From Puniceicoccales bacterium (lineage in GTDB: Bacteria; Verrucomicrobiota; Verrucomicrobiia; Opitutales; UBA953): a stretch of DNA of 33,732 nucleotides. The stretch spans positions 1-33,732 of the forward strand of contig JAIRPL010000009.1 of NCBI GenBank assembly GCA_031256995.1, given 5' to 3'. Shown here piece by piece: positions 25,301 to 32,520 of this stretch. Under the pieces are notes generated by a model. The model searched no databases. It had not been told where the DNA came from and worked only from the letters and a program-made list of their open reading frames with translations. Made by a program: the position numbers and the translations under genes. Position 1 is the first letter of the stretch. Every line of letters starts with the position of its first letter.

Positions 25301-28190
25301 CGGCGCGGGGCACACTGTCTACACCCTCAACGATGATTCCCGCCACAGCATCGGCCGCAACGACTACGGCCAGCTTGGTGACGGCACCCAGACGGGGAAG
25401 GACTCGCCTGTGGACATTCCGGACGGAATCCCGGCGACCCCGCCCGAGCTTGACCCGGAGCCGGGCACCTTTGAGGAAGGCGTGGATATCCGCATCACCG
25501 GTGGCGATGCTGGCGCCACGTTCCGCTATATTGTTCTTCACGAAGGCGATGCGGATCGTGATGTGCTTCCATCGGACACCGCCTATGGTGGCGTTTTCCG
25601 GATTTCCCGTTCCGCCACCTCCACGGCATCCGCCGATGAGATTGTCCTCGTGAAAGTCCGCTCCTGGTTCGGCAATCGGCCGCCAAGCCAGCAGGTTGTC
25701 GGGAAATACACGCTCAAGCCCTCCGTGGCGCGTATTGCCCCGGCCTTCACCCTTCAGCCTGTGAGCCAGAGCGTCGTGGCTTGGAATTCGGCCACTTTTG
25801 CCGCGAACGCCACGGGCACCCCCGCCCCGACCTATCAATGGTACTTCAATGACAACCCCATCCCCGGCGCCACCAATTCGACTTATACCATTGACCGGGC
25901 TTCCTCGGTGAATGTTGGCAAATACCGCGTTCGCGCCTCCAATGTCGCGGGCGTCGCCGAATCCTCCGAGGTTCGGTTGGAATTGCTCAACGCGCCCCGC
26001 ATCACCCGCCATCCCCAGGGTGCGCAGCTCTATGAGGGCACGACACTCGAGCTTGTCGTCTCGGTTGCCAGCGAGACCGATGTGGCGTACCAGTGGCGGC
26101 GCGACGGGCTTGAAATCTCGGGCGCCACCACGCCCGTGCTGCAGATTCCCAATGCACGCGCCTCCCAGTCCGGCAATTATGATGTCAAGGTGAGCAATTC
26201 CGCCGGGTCCCTCGTCTCGGACGTGGCGCGCGTCAGCATTCTTGCCACAAACGGCCTGCCCATCATTTTGCGCCAGCCCGCGCTGGCCTCCCCCGCCTAT
26301 GCCGGTGGCAACGTGACCTTCTCGGTCAACGTCTCCAGTCCGGAAACGGACCCGCCCCGTTACCAGTGGCGCCGTGATGGCAATGACCTGCCGGGGCAGA
26401 CTTTTGCCACATGCGCCCTTTATGGCCTGACGTCGGCGGTTTCGGGGGATTACACCGTGGTCGTCACCAATTCCCGTGGTTCCGTTGTCAGCAATCCCCT
26501 GCGTCTGGAGGTGAATCAGGCGGGTGCGATTGTTGTCACACGCCCCTTGCCGCCTCTTGTTGAGACGGCGCAGGGTCTCTCTGTTCTGCTCGCGGTGGAA
26601 GTTGACGCCGAACGAATTGACCCGGCGCCGACGTATCAATGGTTTTTTGGGGGCAACCCGATCATAGGCGCGACTTCCTCCGCGCTGCGGCTTTCGCCCG
26701 TGAATGAGTCCCACCTTGGCTCTTATAGCGTCGAGATTGTTTCCGGGCCAAACAAGACCGTGTCCGGGCCGGCCACCCTCGCCTTCGTCAGGGCGCCGGA
26801 AATTTTGACGCCGCCAAACCCCGAGACCCAGTCCGGCCCTGCCGGGGTCGGCTTGCCGCTCAAGGTCGAAATTGATGACGGCGGGGCAAAACTCATTGAG
26901 TATCAGTGGTTTTTGAATGGTTCCGCCATTGCCGGCGCCAACTCCGACACCTGTCAGGCCACGGCCTCGGGGCTTTACTCTGTGCGAGTCACCAATGGCG
27001 CCGGGAGTGTCCTTGGCGAGATCGCCCGAGTCTCCATCGTGGGGCCGCCGGTCCTTGCCTCCTTTAACGTCATTCCCACGGCCTCATTCACGGCCGGATC
27101 CTCCATTTTTGACGCCTTGGAAAAAGTGGAGAAAAGCGAGGGCGTCCGTGTGGCCGCCGGGGATCTCGTCCGTTTTGAGGTTGCTTTGCGAAGTGGTGGC
27201 GAACCGTTTGAGTACGTTTGGTATCTGGATGACGCGCCGCTCCACGGTGCGCCAAACGGCCCGGTGCTTGAAACGCGGGAAATCACCCGCAATTGCTCCT
27301 ATTCTGTGCGTGTCACCAACAGCGCCGGCACCGTGCGCACGCAAAACATCCGCCTGCGTGTCATCCAGCCGCCGGCAATCATCCGCCACCCCCTCAACCT
27401 TGACCTGCGCGCCGGTTCCGATGGCGAGTTGAGCGTTGCCGCCGAAGGTTCCGGCCAGCTTGCCTATCAGTGGTACAAGGATGGTGTGCCTTTGCGCAAT
27501 GCGGTCCTTCCCCGCCTTTTCATCCGCGACGCGCGGAGTTCCGATGCCGGGACGTATTGGGTCGAGGTTTCAAACTTCGCCGGCTTCCCCGTCGAATCCA
27601 AGCGTGTCACTGTCACCATCCGCAATTCCAACGTGGCGGGAGATGTCGCCGCATCCGCCTCCCAAGTCGTGGCAGCGCCGGTGGCGGCGGCGGGCGTTTC
27701 GGCCGTTGGATTGTCCGCAGTGAGCAGCGCGGAGTCCGGCCTTGCATGCCGGCTTGCCGATGTCCGTGGCGGCAGCGTTTTCTATACCCCCGTTGTCCGC
27801 TCCAAGGCGGGGACCTTTGTGCTTGATGGGGAAACTTCGCCCAATGGCGCCCCGCTGACGCTCCCTGTCGGGACGCGCATCCTCCTTGCCGGGGAGCTTT
27901 CCGATTCCGCCGAAGCCCGGTCCATGGTTGATGATAGCGTCCTGGAGATTCTTGAGGGGAACCGTCTTCCCAACGGCTCTTATGTCTGGAAACGAACCAG
28001 CGCCGACACCGCGACACTCTCCTATGTCATCACCCATGGGCAGGGCGTGCAGGAGCGCATTGAGTCCGGCACCCTTCAGTTCAACTTCTCCGCATCCACT
28101 TTTGGGACCTACATCCTTCTCTCCGACTACGTCTCCCCCGTCTCTGACGGCGTCCTTGTCGGCTCCGGGGACTTCCAGATCCAAAAATAA
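22395..28190 (+). CDS. Giant secreted reprolysin-like (M12B) metalloprotease with chitobiase-C, RCC1 and Ig-like repeats, 1931 aa
   Basis: A signal peptide ends near residue 70 (LAALLAALLPLFLAPVGSVRA). The catalytic domain (about 72-300) starts IDVLFVYTAAAK and holds the zinc motif HEVGHNLGCAH (His207, His211, His217) and a Met-turn, TIMSY. It is followed by four chitobiase/hexosaminidase C-terminal-like repeats (about 305-665), seven RCC1-type repeats marked by G.N..GQLG (about 668-1008), a fifth chitobiase-C-like repeat (1012-1108) and seven Ig-like domains with YQW or YVW and a late SNxAG motif (about 1114-1745). A final beta-rich domain carries no PEP-CTERM or LPXTG anchor. It likely acts outside the cell, cutting host or matrix proteins with the repeats binding surfaces or glycans; substrate is unknown. 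Start could also be ATG 22428. Confidence 0.9.
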   Translation: MPIHSNILSQPMSRTSLAFRKDLPQSAAGCFVAALWRLRSRGGLAALLAALLPLFLAPVGSVRAAEVDEAHTIDVLFVYTAAAKVKDQGEDGIKARGNGEIEYNNKVYENSLINGKHRLVGMREVGYVESGDFGTDLEHLTQRNDGVMDEVHAWRDELGADLVCLMRATNSASGVAGLAWVMQNPQEGEQQNGFSVIGPSVNWSYAHEVGHNLGCAHDRAQGGNGIFYYAHGYHMSNGSGTIMSYAGTRVPHFSNPEVMQNGAPTGVSELNPDGSENHTTSANCAKTINLTLPVVAGYRKFKPSVEMPVITPPGGTFRDQEQTVTITCPTEGAVIHYTLDGSEVTSASPIYHEPFVLETSATVKARGFKGAGIPSDTAVATFVITYTNTVGDVVFSPAGGAFRDVVEVTLASSTPGAEIYYTFGENSVPTKASNKYSGSPLRFTRSTHIKARAFAFRQNPSQITFASYTVTESPIAERPVISLSGDLLSFDNGGDGKTYVGPPRVTITSLLPDDIIRYTLNPGEDVTESSARYTAPFLVTRSTTVKARVWRKDHNPSLLREAEVRVIPVAIQKPVITPNGGSYVNSVLVRLASATPDVYLRYTTNGEDLPDRPILLSENARFPVFDPENPIRLAQSTLLKVRAYHPDYHVSEQAQARFDIRSVENVRDEFGTHIAAGEAHSLFLSANGVLSAAGRNNFGQLGTGDTVSRLSPVDIATNVAVVDATRDHTLFITRDNSLYGVGRNDYGQLGNGGTANTSNPAIIASDVLLAAAGGYHTLFITLDGALHAVGRNDYGQLGTGYAEKVNPTPVRVADNVLTASAGRFHSLYLLGNGELWGMGRNDSGQLGNGTTANARTAVQIATRVRAIAAGEAFSLFLSEDGVLYATGANSYGQLGVDPAATKFAVRPVAIGDSIKAIAAGDNHALFVTTAGELYGLGDNSFGQLGVSPSQLPLSSAPVLVASGVKSVAAGAGHTVYTLNDDSRHSIGRNDYGQLGDGTQTGKDSPVDIPDGIPATPPELDPEPGTFEEGVDIRITGGDAGATFRYIVLHEGDADRDVLPSDTAYGGVFRISRSATSTASADEIVLVKVRSWFGNRPPSQQVVGKYTLKPSVARIAPAFTLQPVSQSVVAWNSATFAANATGTPAPTYQWYFNDNPIPGATNSTYTIDRASSVNVGKYRVRASNVAGVAESSEVRLELLNAPRITRHPQGAQLYEGTTLELVVSVASETDVAYQWRRDGLEISGATTPVLQIPNARASQSGNYDVKVSNSAGSLVSDVARVSILATNGLPIILRQPALASPAYAGGNVTFSVNVSSPETDPPRYQWRRDGNDLPGQTFATCALYGLTSAVSGDYTVVVTNSRGSVVSNPLRLEVNQAGAIVVTRPLPPLVETAQGLSVLLAVEVDAERIDPAPTYQWFFGGNPIIGATSSALRLSPVNESHLGSYSVEIVSGPNKTVSGPATLAFVRAPEILTPPNPETQSGPAGVGLPLKVEIDDGGAKLIEYQWFLNGSAIAGANSDTCQATASGLYSVRVTNGAGSVLGEIARVSIVGPPVLASFNVIPTASFTAGSSIFDALEKVEKSEGVRVAAGDLVRFEVALRSGGEPFEYVWYLDDAPLHGAPNGPVLETREITRNCSYSVRVTNSAGTVRTQNIRLRVIQPPAIIRHPLNLDLRAGSDGELSVAAEGSGQLAYQWYKDGVPLRNAVLPRLFIRDARSSDAGTYWVEVSNFAGFPVESKRVTVTIRNSNVAGDVAASASQVVAAPVAAAGVSAVGLSAVSSAESGLACRLADVRGGSVFYTPVVRSKAGTFVLDGETSPNGAPLTLPVGTRILLAGELSDSAEARSMVDDSVLEILEGNRLPNGSYVWKRTSADTATLSYVITHGQGVQERIESGTLQFNFSASTFGTYILLSDYVSPVSDGVLVGSGDFQIQK

Positions 28191-28270
28191 GGGAGGGAGG
28201 CTTGCCCGGGGCTGCGGGATTTCCAAGCGCGGGCTTGTCTGTTTCAGACATGCGGACATGCTCGGCGCAA

Positions 28271-28873
28271 ATGGAATACGAAAAGGCCAGACTCGTTCCA
28301 CGAAGGTTTCCAAACCTCATCCTCGTCGGGTTCATGGGGACGGGAAAGACGACCTTGGCCCGCATTCTTGCGGAGCGTTGGCGCAGGCCCTTTTTCGATA
28401 CCGACACGCTTATCGAGCAGCATGTCAAAATGTCGGTGTCCGACTTTTTCTCAAAACACGGCGAGGCGGCGTTCCGTGAATTGGAGCGTGAATGCGTTGA
28501 GAAATGGCTCCCCCCCGACGGCGCGGTGATCGCCTGTGGCGGCGGCCTTGTGACGGGCTGCGGAATGCCGGGAATCCTGAGGCAAAAAGGCATCGTGGTG
28601 TGCCTTTTTGCCAGTGCCGAGACGATTTACCGGCGCATCTGCCACTCCTCCCACCGCCCCCTGCTCCAATGCGAAAACCCGCTGGAGCGCATTCGCGAGC
28701 TTCTTGCGAGCCGCGAGGCGGCCTACGTCAAATCCGGCTCCGGCATCTTTACCGACGGGCGCAATTTTCTCGACCTCGCCAACTCCATTGAACGCATGTA
28801 CAGCACCGCGGTCGCCTCCCGTCCCAATGCCGGGCCGGGTCCTTCCCTGGCGGGCGTTTCGCCCGACGCGTGA
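28271..28873 (+). CDS. aroK: Shikimate kinase, 200 aa
   Basis: The enzyme phosphorylates shikimate at the 3-hydroxyl with ATP, the fifth step of chorismate synthesis, in the cytoplasm. The Walker A motif GFMGTGKTT is at residues 20-28. The shikimate-binding Asp lies in FFDTDTLIE, and FRELERE, CGGGLV and the RPLL lid segment are all present. The start is set at ATG 28271 because it puts the P-loop at the usual distance. ATG 28250 and TTG 28202 are in frame and would lengthen the N-terminus. The protein has about 20 extra C-terminal residues rich in Pro, Gly and Ala. The stop lies two bases from the end of the opposing pstB. Confidence 0.92.
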   Translation: MEYEKARLVPRRFPNLILVGFMGTGKTTLARILAERWRRPFFDTDTLIEQHVKMSVSDFFSKHGEAAFRELERECVEKWLPPDGAVIACGGGLVTGCGMPGILRQKGIVVCLFASAETIYRRICHSSHRPLLQCENPLERIRELLASREAAYVKSGSGIFTDGRNFLDLANSIERMYSTAVASRPNAGPGPSLAGVSPDA

Positions 28874-28875
28874 TC

Positions 28876-29682
28876 CTATCCGAAGCGCCCGTTCACGTAA
28901 TCTTCCGTTCGCTTGTTCGCGGGTTGGGTGAAGATCTGGCGCGTGTCCCCATGCTCAATCAGGCGCCCCAAGTAAAAGAAGGCCGTTTGGTCGGATACTC
29001 GGGATGCCTGTTGCATCGAGTGCGTGACAATCACGATGGTGTACGAATGTTTCAGCTCGTGCACCAGCTCCTCAATTTTCGCGGTCGCCACCGGATCGAG
29101 GGCGGAGCATGGCTCGTCCATCAGCAGGATCGCGGGTTGGACGGCGAGCGCGCGGGCGATGCAAAGGCGCTGCTGCTGCCCGCCGGAAAGGTCGAAGGCG
29201 CTGCTTTCGAGGCGGTCTTTCACCTCGTCCCACAGGGCCGCCGCGCGCAGCGATTCCTCAACGCGCCAGTTGAGCACATGCCTGTCGTGCAAACCCTGGA
29301 TGCGCAACCCATAGGCGATGTTTTCGTAAATGGACTTCGGGAATGGGTTTGATTTTTGAAAGACCATGCCGACCCGTTTTCGCAACTCCACGGGGTCAAC
29401 CGTGCCCTCGTTGATGTTCAGGTCGCCAATGCGGATGCTGCCGCGGCGGATGCAGGCGCCGGGGATCAGGTCATTCATGCGATTGAGGCAACGCAGAAGC
29501 GTGGACTTGCCGCAGCCGCTTGGGCCGATGAACGCGGTGACCCGGTTGGCCCCAATGTCCAGCGAAACATCCTCAAGGGCCTTCCGTTCCCCGTAATGAA
29601 AATCGAGATTCTCGATTTTTATGAGCGGCCCGGCGGGCACGGGAGCAGGCTCGCTAATGGTGGCATTTCGCGTTTCGGACAT
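28876..29682 (-). CDS. pstB: Phosphate ABC transporter ATP-binding protein PstB, 268 aa
   Basis: PstB powers high-affinity phosphate uptake by the PstSCAB transporter at the inner membrane. All ABC motifs are seen: Walker [11 protein letters not shown]-loop VFQKSNPF, signature LSGGQQQRL, Walker [14 protein letters not shown] and switch histidine in IVTHSM. PstB-specific features include RCLNRMNDL near the P-loop. The ATG at 29682 gives the normal family length; an in-frame start at 29745 would reach into the pstA intergenic gap and is unlikely. It lies 72 bp downstream of pstA in the same direction. No phoU follows; the next gene is convergent aroK. Confidence 0.94.
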   Translation of the reverse strand: MSETRNATISEPAPVPAGPLIKIENLDFHYGERKALEDVSLDIGANRVTAFIGPSGCGKSTLLRCLNRMNDLIPGACIRRGSIRIGDLNINEGTVDPVELRKRVGMVFQKSNPFPKSIYENIAYGLRIQGLHDRHVLNWRVEESLRAAALWDEVKDRLESSAFDLSGGQQQRLCIARALAVQPAILLMDEPCSALDPVATAKIEELVHELKHSYTIVIVTHSMQQASRVSDQTAFFYLGRLIEHGDTRQIFTQPANKRTEDYVNGRFG

Positions 29683-29754
29683 TGGTGGAAAACGGGTTGA
29701 TGTTTGGGTTTTGTTTCGCGGGATTGCGGTCCTGTCGTGTGTCAAAAAACGTCC

Positions 29755-30933
29755 TTACCAGCGCCGCCGCCGCCGCAAACGGCCACGCAAAATGACCGAG
29801 GCGGCGGCAATGGCCGCGACAAGCAGCAAAAACACGAGCGTCGCCCCATATTGCGTGCGCTCCGTGTATTCGTTTTGCGGGATTTTTGAGCTGACGACGT
29901 AAATGTGGTAAGGCAGCGCCATCACGCCTTGAAAAAAGAAGTCCGCCACGCGCGAGACTTCCCACGGAAGCTTGTCGCGCAAGACATAGGCGGCTGTGAA
30001 CATGATGGGCGCGGTTTCCCCGGCGACACGCGCCACACCCAGGATCGACGACGTGAGAATGCCGGGCATGGCGCACGGAAGCACCGTCTTGCAAAGCGTT
30101 TGCCACCTTGTCGCGCCCAGGGCAAAGGAGGCTTCGCGAAACCCCGCAGGCACGGCCTTCAGGGCCTCCTCCGCCGCCGTGGCGACCACCGGCAGCACCA
30201 TGAAGGCCAGCGTGAACCATCCCGCCATCAGCGAGGTGTTCCACCCAAAAAACACGACGAACATCCCATAGCCAAACAGGCCGAACACGATGGACGGAAC
30301 CCCGGCGAGATTCAGTATCGCCAATCGCACAATCTCCACCAACCGCCCCTGCCGCGCATATTCGTTGAGGTAAACCGCCGTCGACACCCCCAGCGCCAGC
30401 GCGACCGCCATCGACCCGGCCGCAAGCAGAAGCGTGCCGACGATGTTAGGGAATATGCCTCCCGCCGAATACACAAACGAACGCTCATTTTTCGGCGCCC
30501 ACGTCGGATCCTCAACCCGCTTGGATGCGGAAAATTCCCGAAAGGCCTGGTCTCCGAACTCCAATGTCCGCCCGCCATCCTCAAAAACATGCAGCGTCTC
30601 CGGCGCGCGCGTGAGAAAATCCATGTTGATGAACGGCGGTGTGGTCTTGAAGAGCGTGCCCGCGCCCTTTACCGCAATCGTGCCAAGGATTGCAAAACCG
30701 CACAGCAGCACCGCCCATGTGGCGCAACATAATGCGACAGTGGCGATTTTTTCCCGGATTTTCACCCAGCGTCCGCGCTGGGGAAACGTGAATGCGGGGG
30801 TCGCAAACGATGTGGGCGTCACCCGTGGCGCCGCCGGAAGCAAGGTCTCGCATCCGCCGTTCCCCGCGTCACGCCCCAACGCGGCCGCGGCGGGCTGAAC
30901 ACCGGAATTTTTGCCAGGCACGTTTGTCTGCAT
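29755..30933 (-). CDS. pstA: Phosphate ABC transporter permease PstA, 392 aa
   Basis: PstA forms the phosphate channel with PstC in the inner membrane. Transmembrane helices are visible at the N-terminus (VALCCATWAVLLCGFAILGTI) and across the core (NIVGTLLLAAGSMAVALALG, IVFGLFGYGMFVVFFG, FTLAFMVLPVVATA, and a final helix before RGRLRRRRRW). The permease loop EALKAVPAGFREASFALGAT, with its conserved EAA...G pattern, is intact. It is longer than the roughly 300 residues of E. coli PstA because of an N-terminal cytoplasmic extension and a periplasmic insert of about 60 residues after the first helix. ATG 30933 is used; 30996 is also in frame. pstC, its usual upstream neighbour, is not present in the next 1.5 kb. 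Confidence 0.9.
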   Translation of the reverse strand: MQTNVPGKNSGVQPAAAALGRDAGNGGCETLLPAAPRVTPTSFATPAFTFPQRGRWVKIREKIATVALCCATWAVLLCGFAILGTIAVKGAGTLFKTTPPFINMDFLTRAPETLHVFEDGGRTLEFGDQAFREFSASKRVEDPTWAPKNERSFVYSAGGIFPNIVGTLLLAAGSMAVALALGVSTAVYLNEYARQGRLVEIVRLAILNLAGVPSIVFGLFGYGMFVVFFGWNTSLMAGWFTLAFMVLPVVATAAEEALKAVPAGFREASFALGATRWQTLCKTVLPCAMPGILTSSILGVARVAGETAPIMFTAAYVLRDKLPWEVSRVADFFFQGVMALPYHIYVVSSKIPQNEYTERTQYGATLVFLLLVAAIAAASVILRGRLRRRRRW

Positions 30934-31249
30934 GCCAGCAAATTTACCCGTGTCCCGTGGCGGGAATATGACGCCAATGTTACGAATTCGCGACACATGC
31001 CCGCGGATTCCAGATTATTGGGCGGCTTGGATGGCGGTTTTGGGGATGGGAGGGAAATGGCAGGGAGGCCGCCATGGATGCGATGCCGATGTCTGGCCAT
31101 CAACGGCCGGATGAAGTCGCCGGAGTTTGAGGCAGGCGTTGGAGGTGGTGAAACACCGTTGGATGGGGAGGCCGCATCATCGCGCAGGAGCTGCCAATCC
31201 GTGTCCGGCGCTTCGTGCCGGGCGCTGGTTTTCAGGGGCTGTTACGACT
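30934..31249. other. Upstream region of pstA without a recognisable gene
   Basis: The stretch holds only short overlapping open frames on both strands with no familiar motif. It should contain the pstA promoter if pstAB is transcribed from here, but I see no convincing Pho box or sigma-70 pair. Confidence 0.4.
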
Positions 31250-31980
31250 CTACTCCCGCCTGCTGTTCATGCATCGGGCGATGGTTTCCGAACGTTTCCC
31301 GCGCGAGCATGGGACCGTCTCGATCCGCAGCCCCGGCCCGCATTTTATGCATGCCGGCAATGGCGCGCCCAAGACATTGCCGGGCTGTTGATTTTGTTCC
31401 TGTGACCAGCGGCCACGTCTGGGCGCGCGGACAAGTTTGAAGCGTTCCAAGCGTGCGCATGCTTGCGGGGGTGGCATGTTTTTATGGAGTGCCTCGGCGC
31501 AATGGGTGTTGGGCTGCCCATCGTCAGTGTGATTTTGCGAGCCTGCGGCCTGTGGCCGGACATTTCCGCAAAAGCTCGCGGAAGTCCCTTTCGGTTTTGC
31601 GGTGGTGGACCGTGTCCGGATGTTTGCCCGCCAGCGGCTCAACACCCATGAAGGGATCACGCGACCGGGTGCGTCGTCTTCGACAATGCCATGTTTCGCG
31701 CCACTGGCGTCCGGCTGGTTCCGCTGTTGCAAAGGGAGAGCGCGCACTTAGCCGCCAAGCACGTCGGGCGGGCAAAAATCGTGGCATCCATAACCCGTGG
31801 AAAATTCAGTCCGACATGCGCTTTGAAATCGTCCTGCGCGCCGCAAGGCCGCTTTTGCCAGCGTGAAAACACCCATGGCGCGGCCATCCTCGCGCCCTCC
31901 ACAAACGCGATGAACCGCCTTGCGGAAACCATCGCCCGCAACCGTGCCGGCATCGTCACCAGCCTCGTCTTCGCTCAAAT
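31250..31980 (-). pseudogene. Decayed IS630-family transposase remnant
   Basis: Translating the minus strand gives pieces that match IS630-type transposases in the correct order but in different frames. First comes DPFMGVEPLAGKHPDTVHHR with TERDFRELL (31623-31658 and on). Then, after a frame change, DDGQPNTHCAEAL (from 31525), corresponding to the DNLNTH motif with the second catalytic Asp. Finally FKLVRAPRRGRWSQEQNQ, corresponding to the Y-T-P-K-H-G-S-W-L-N-M-A-E-I-E block, where the catalytic Glu region is degraded. At least one frameshift and several substitutions make it inactive. The N-terminal third cannot be recognised, and inverted repeats and TA target duplications were not found. 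The comparison is from memory of the family. Confidence 0.55.
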
Positions 31981-32224
31981 TTCGAATGATTTTCTTCCAC
32001 GGCGGCCGTTATCCGTGCTGTGGCTGTCGCGGACGCACACTGGAACTTTTTCCGGCCGGCTGATGGCAGTTTTCCGTGCGAAATCTCGAGTGGCGTCGTG
32101 CGGATGCTTTTCTTGGGTGGGGGCCGCGGATGGCGGCGGCATCGCGGCATTGTGAAAGCGGATACCGCATTTTCACATGAGAGCCTTGTTTTTTGAGGAA
32201 GGGTGTTGACATAGGATTGGGGCC

Positions 32225-32327
32225 GTCTCACCGTCGATTCTCCCCAAAACCATGGACCCCAATACCCCACCCACACTGCCACGAGCCTCAACCTGTCTCA
32301 CCGTTGATTCTTCTCAAAATTACGGAC
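32225..32327. repeat. Pair of imperfect 33-bp direct repeats 70 bp apart
   Basis: Units at 32225-32257 and 32295-32327 both start GTCTCACCGT, then share GATTCT, CAAAA and end GGAC; about six positions differ, most of them C to T type changes. They may be decayed ends of a mobile element next to the transposase remnant, or binding sites. Confidence 0.75.
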
Positions 32328-32392
32328 AGTATTTATGCTTCATTCCCAGCGCCAATGCGCATTCATCGCTTCCGATGTCTAATCCAAAGTTA

Positions 32393-32428
32393 ATTCATCT
32401 GTGACACGCGATTCATCTGTGATACGCG
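32393..32428. repeat. Tandem 18-bp repeat, two copies
   Basis: ATTCATCTGTGACACGCG at 32393-32410 is followed directly by a copy with one C to T change at 32411-32428, and then by ATTC again. CGCATTCATCGC at 32359-32370 is a partial relative. The repeat lies about 95 bp upstream of the last gene, a position suited to an operator. Confidence 0.8.
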
Positions 32429-32520
32429 ATTCCGGAACTCAAACCCAATTCAGAGACACCGGGAATGACTGAGAGCCTAGTCCATATACAAACACGAAAC
32501 ACTGAAACCCCACACCTCAC

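Larger units (their letters stand above)
31981..32520. other. Non-coding region with short direct repeats
   Basis: No gene is supported here. A TTGACA hexamer at 32206-32211 lacks a -10 partner at normal spacing. The notable content is two sets of direct repeats, listed separately. The base composition becomes more AT-rich from about 32200 toward the last gene. Confidence 0.5.

Noticed and set aside
23628-26714. Minus-strand open frame of 1028 codons opposite the metalloprotease
   Set aside because: It mirrors the repeats of the plus-strand protein, has no domain of its own and is a shadow of biased codons.
31453-32155. Plus-strand open frames of 137 and 154 codons
   Set aside because: They show no motif and run opposite the pieces that read as an IS630-type transposase on the minus strand.
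32206-32211. TTGACA as a promoter -35 box
   Set aside because: No -10-like hexamer lies at 16-18 bp spacing.
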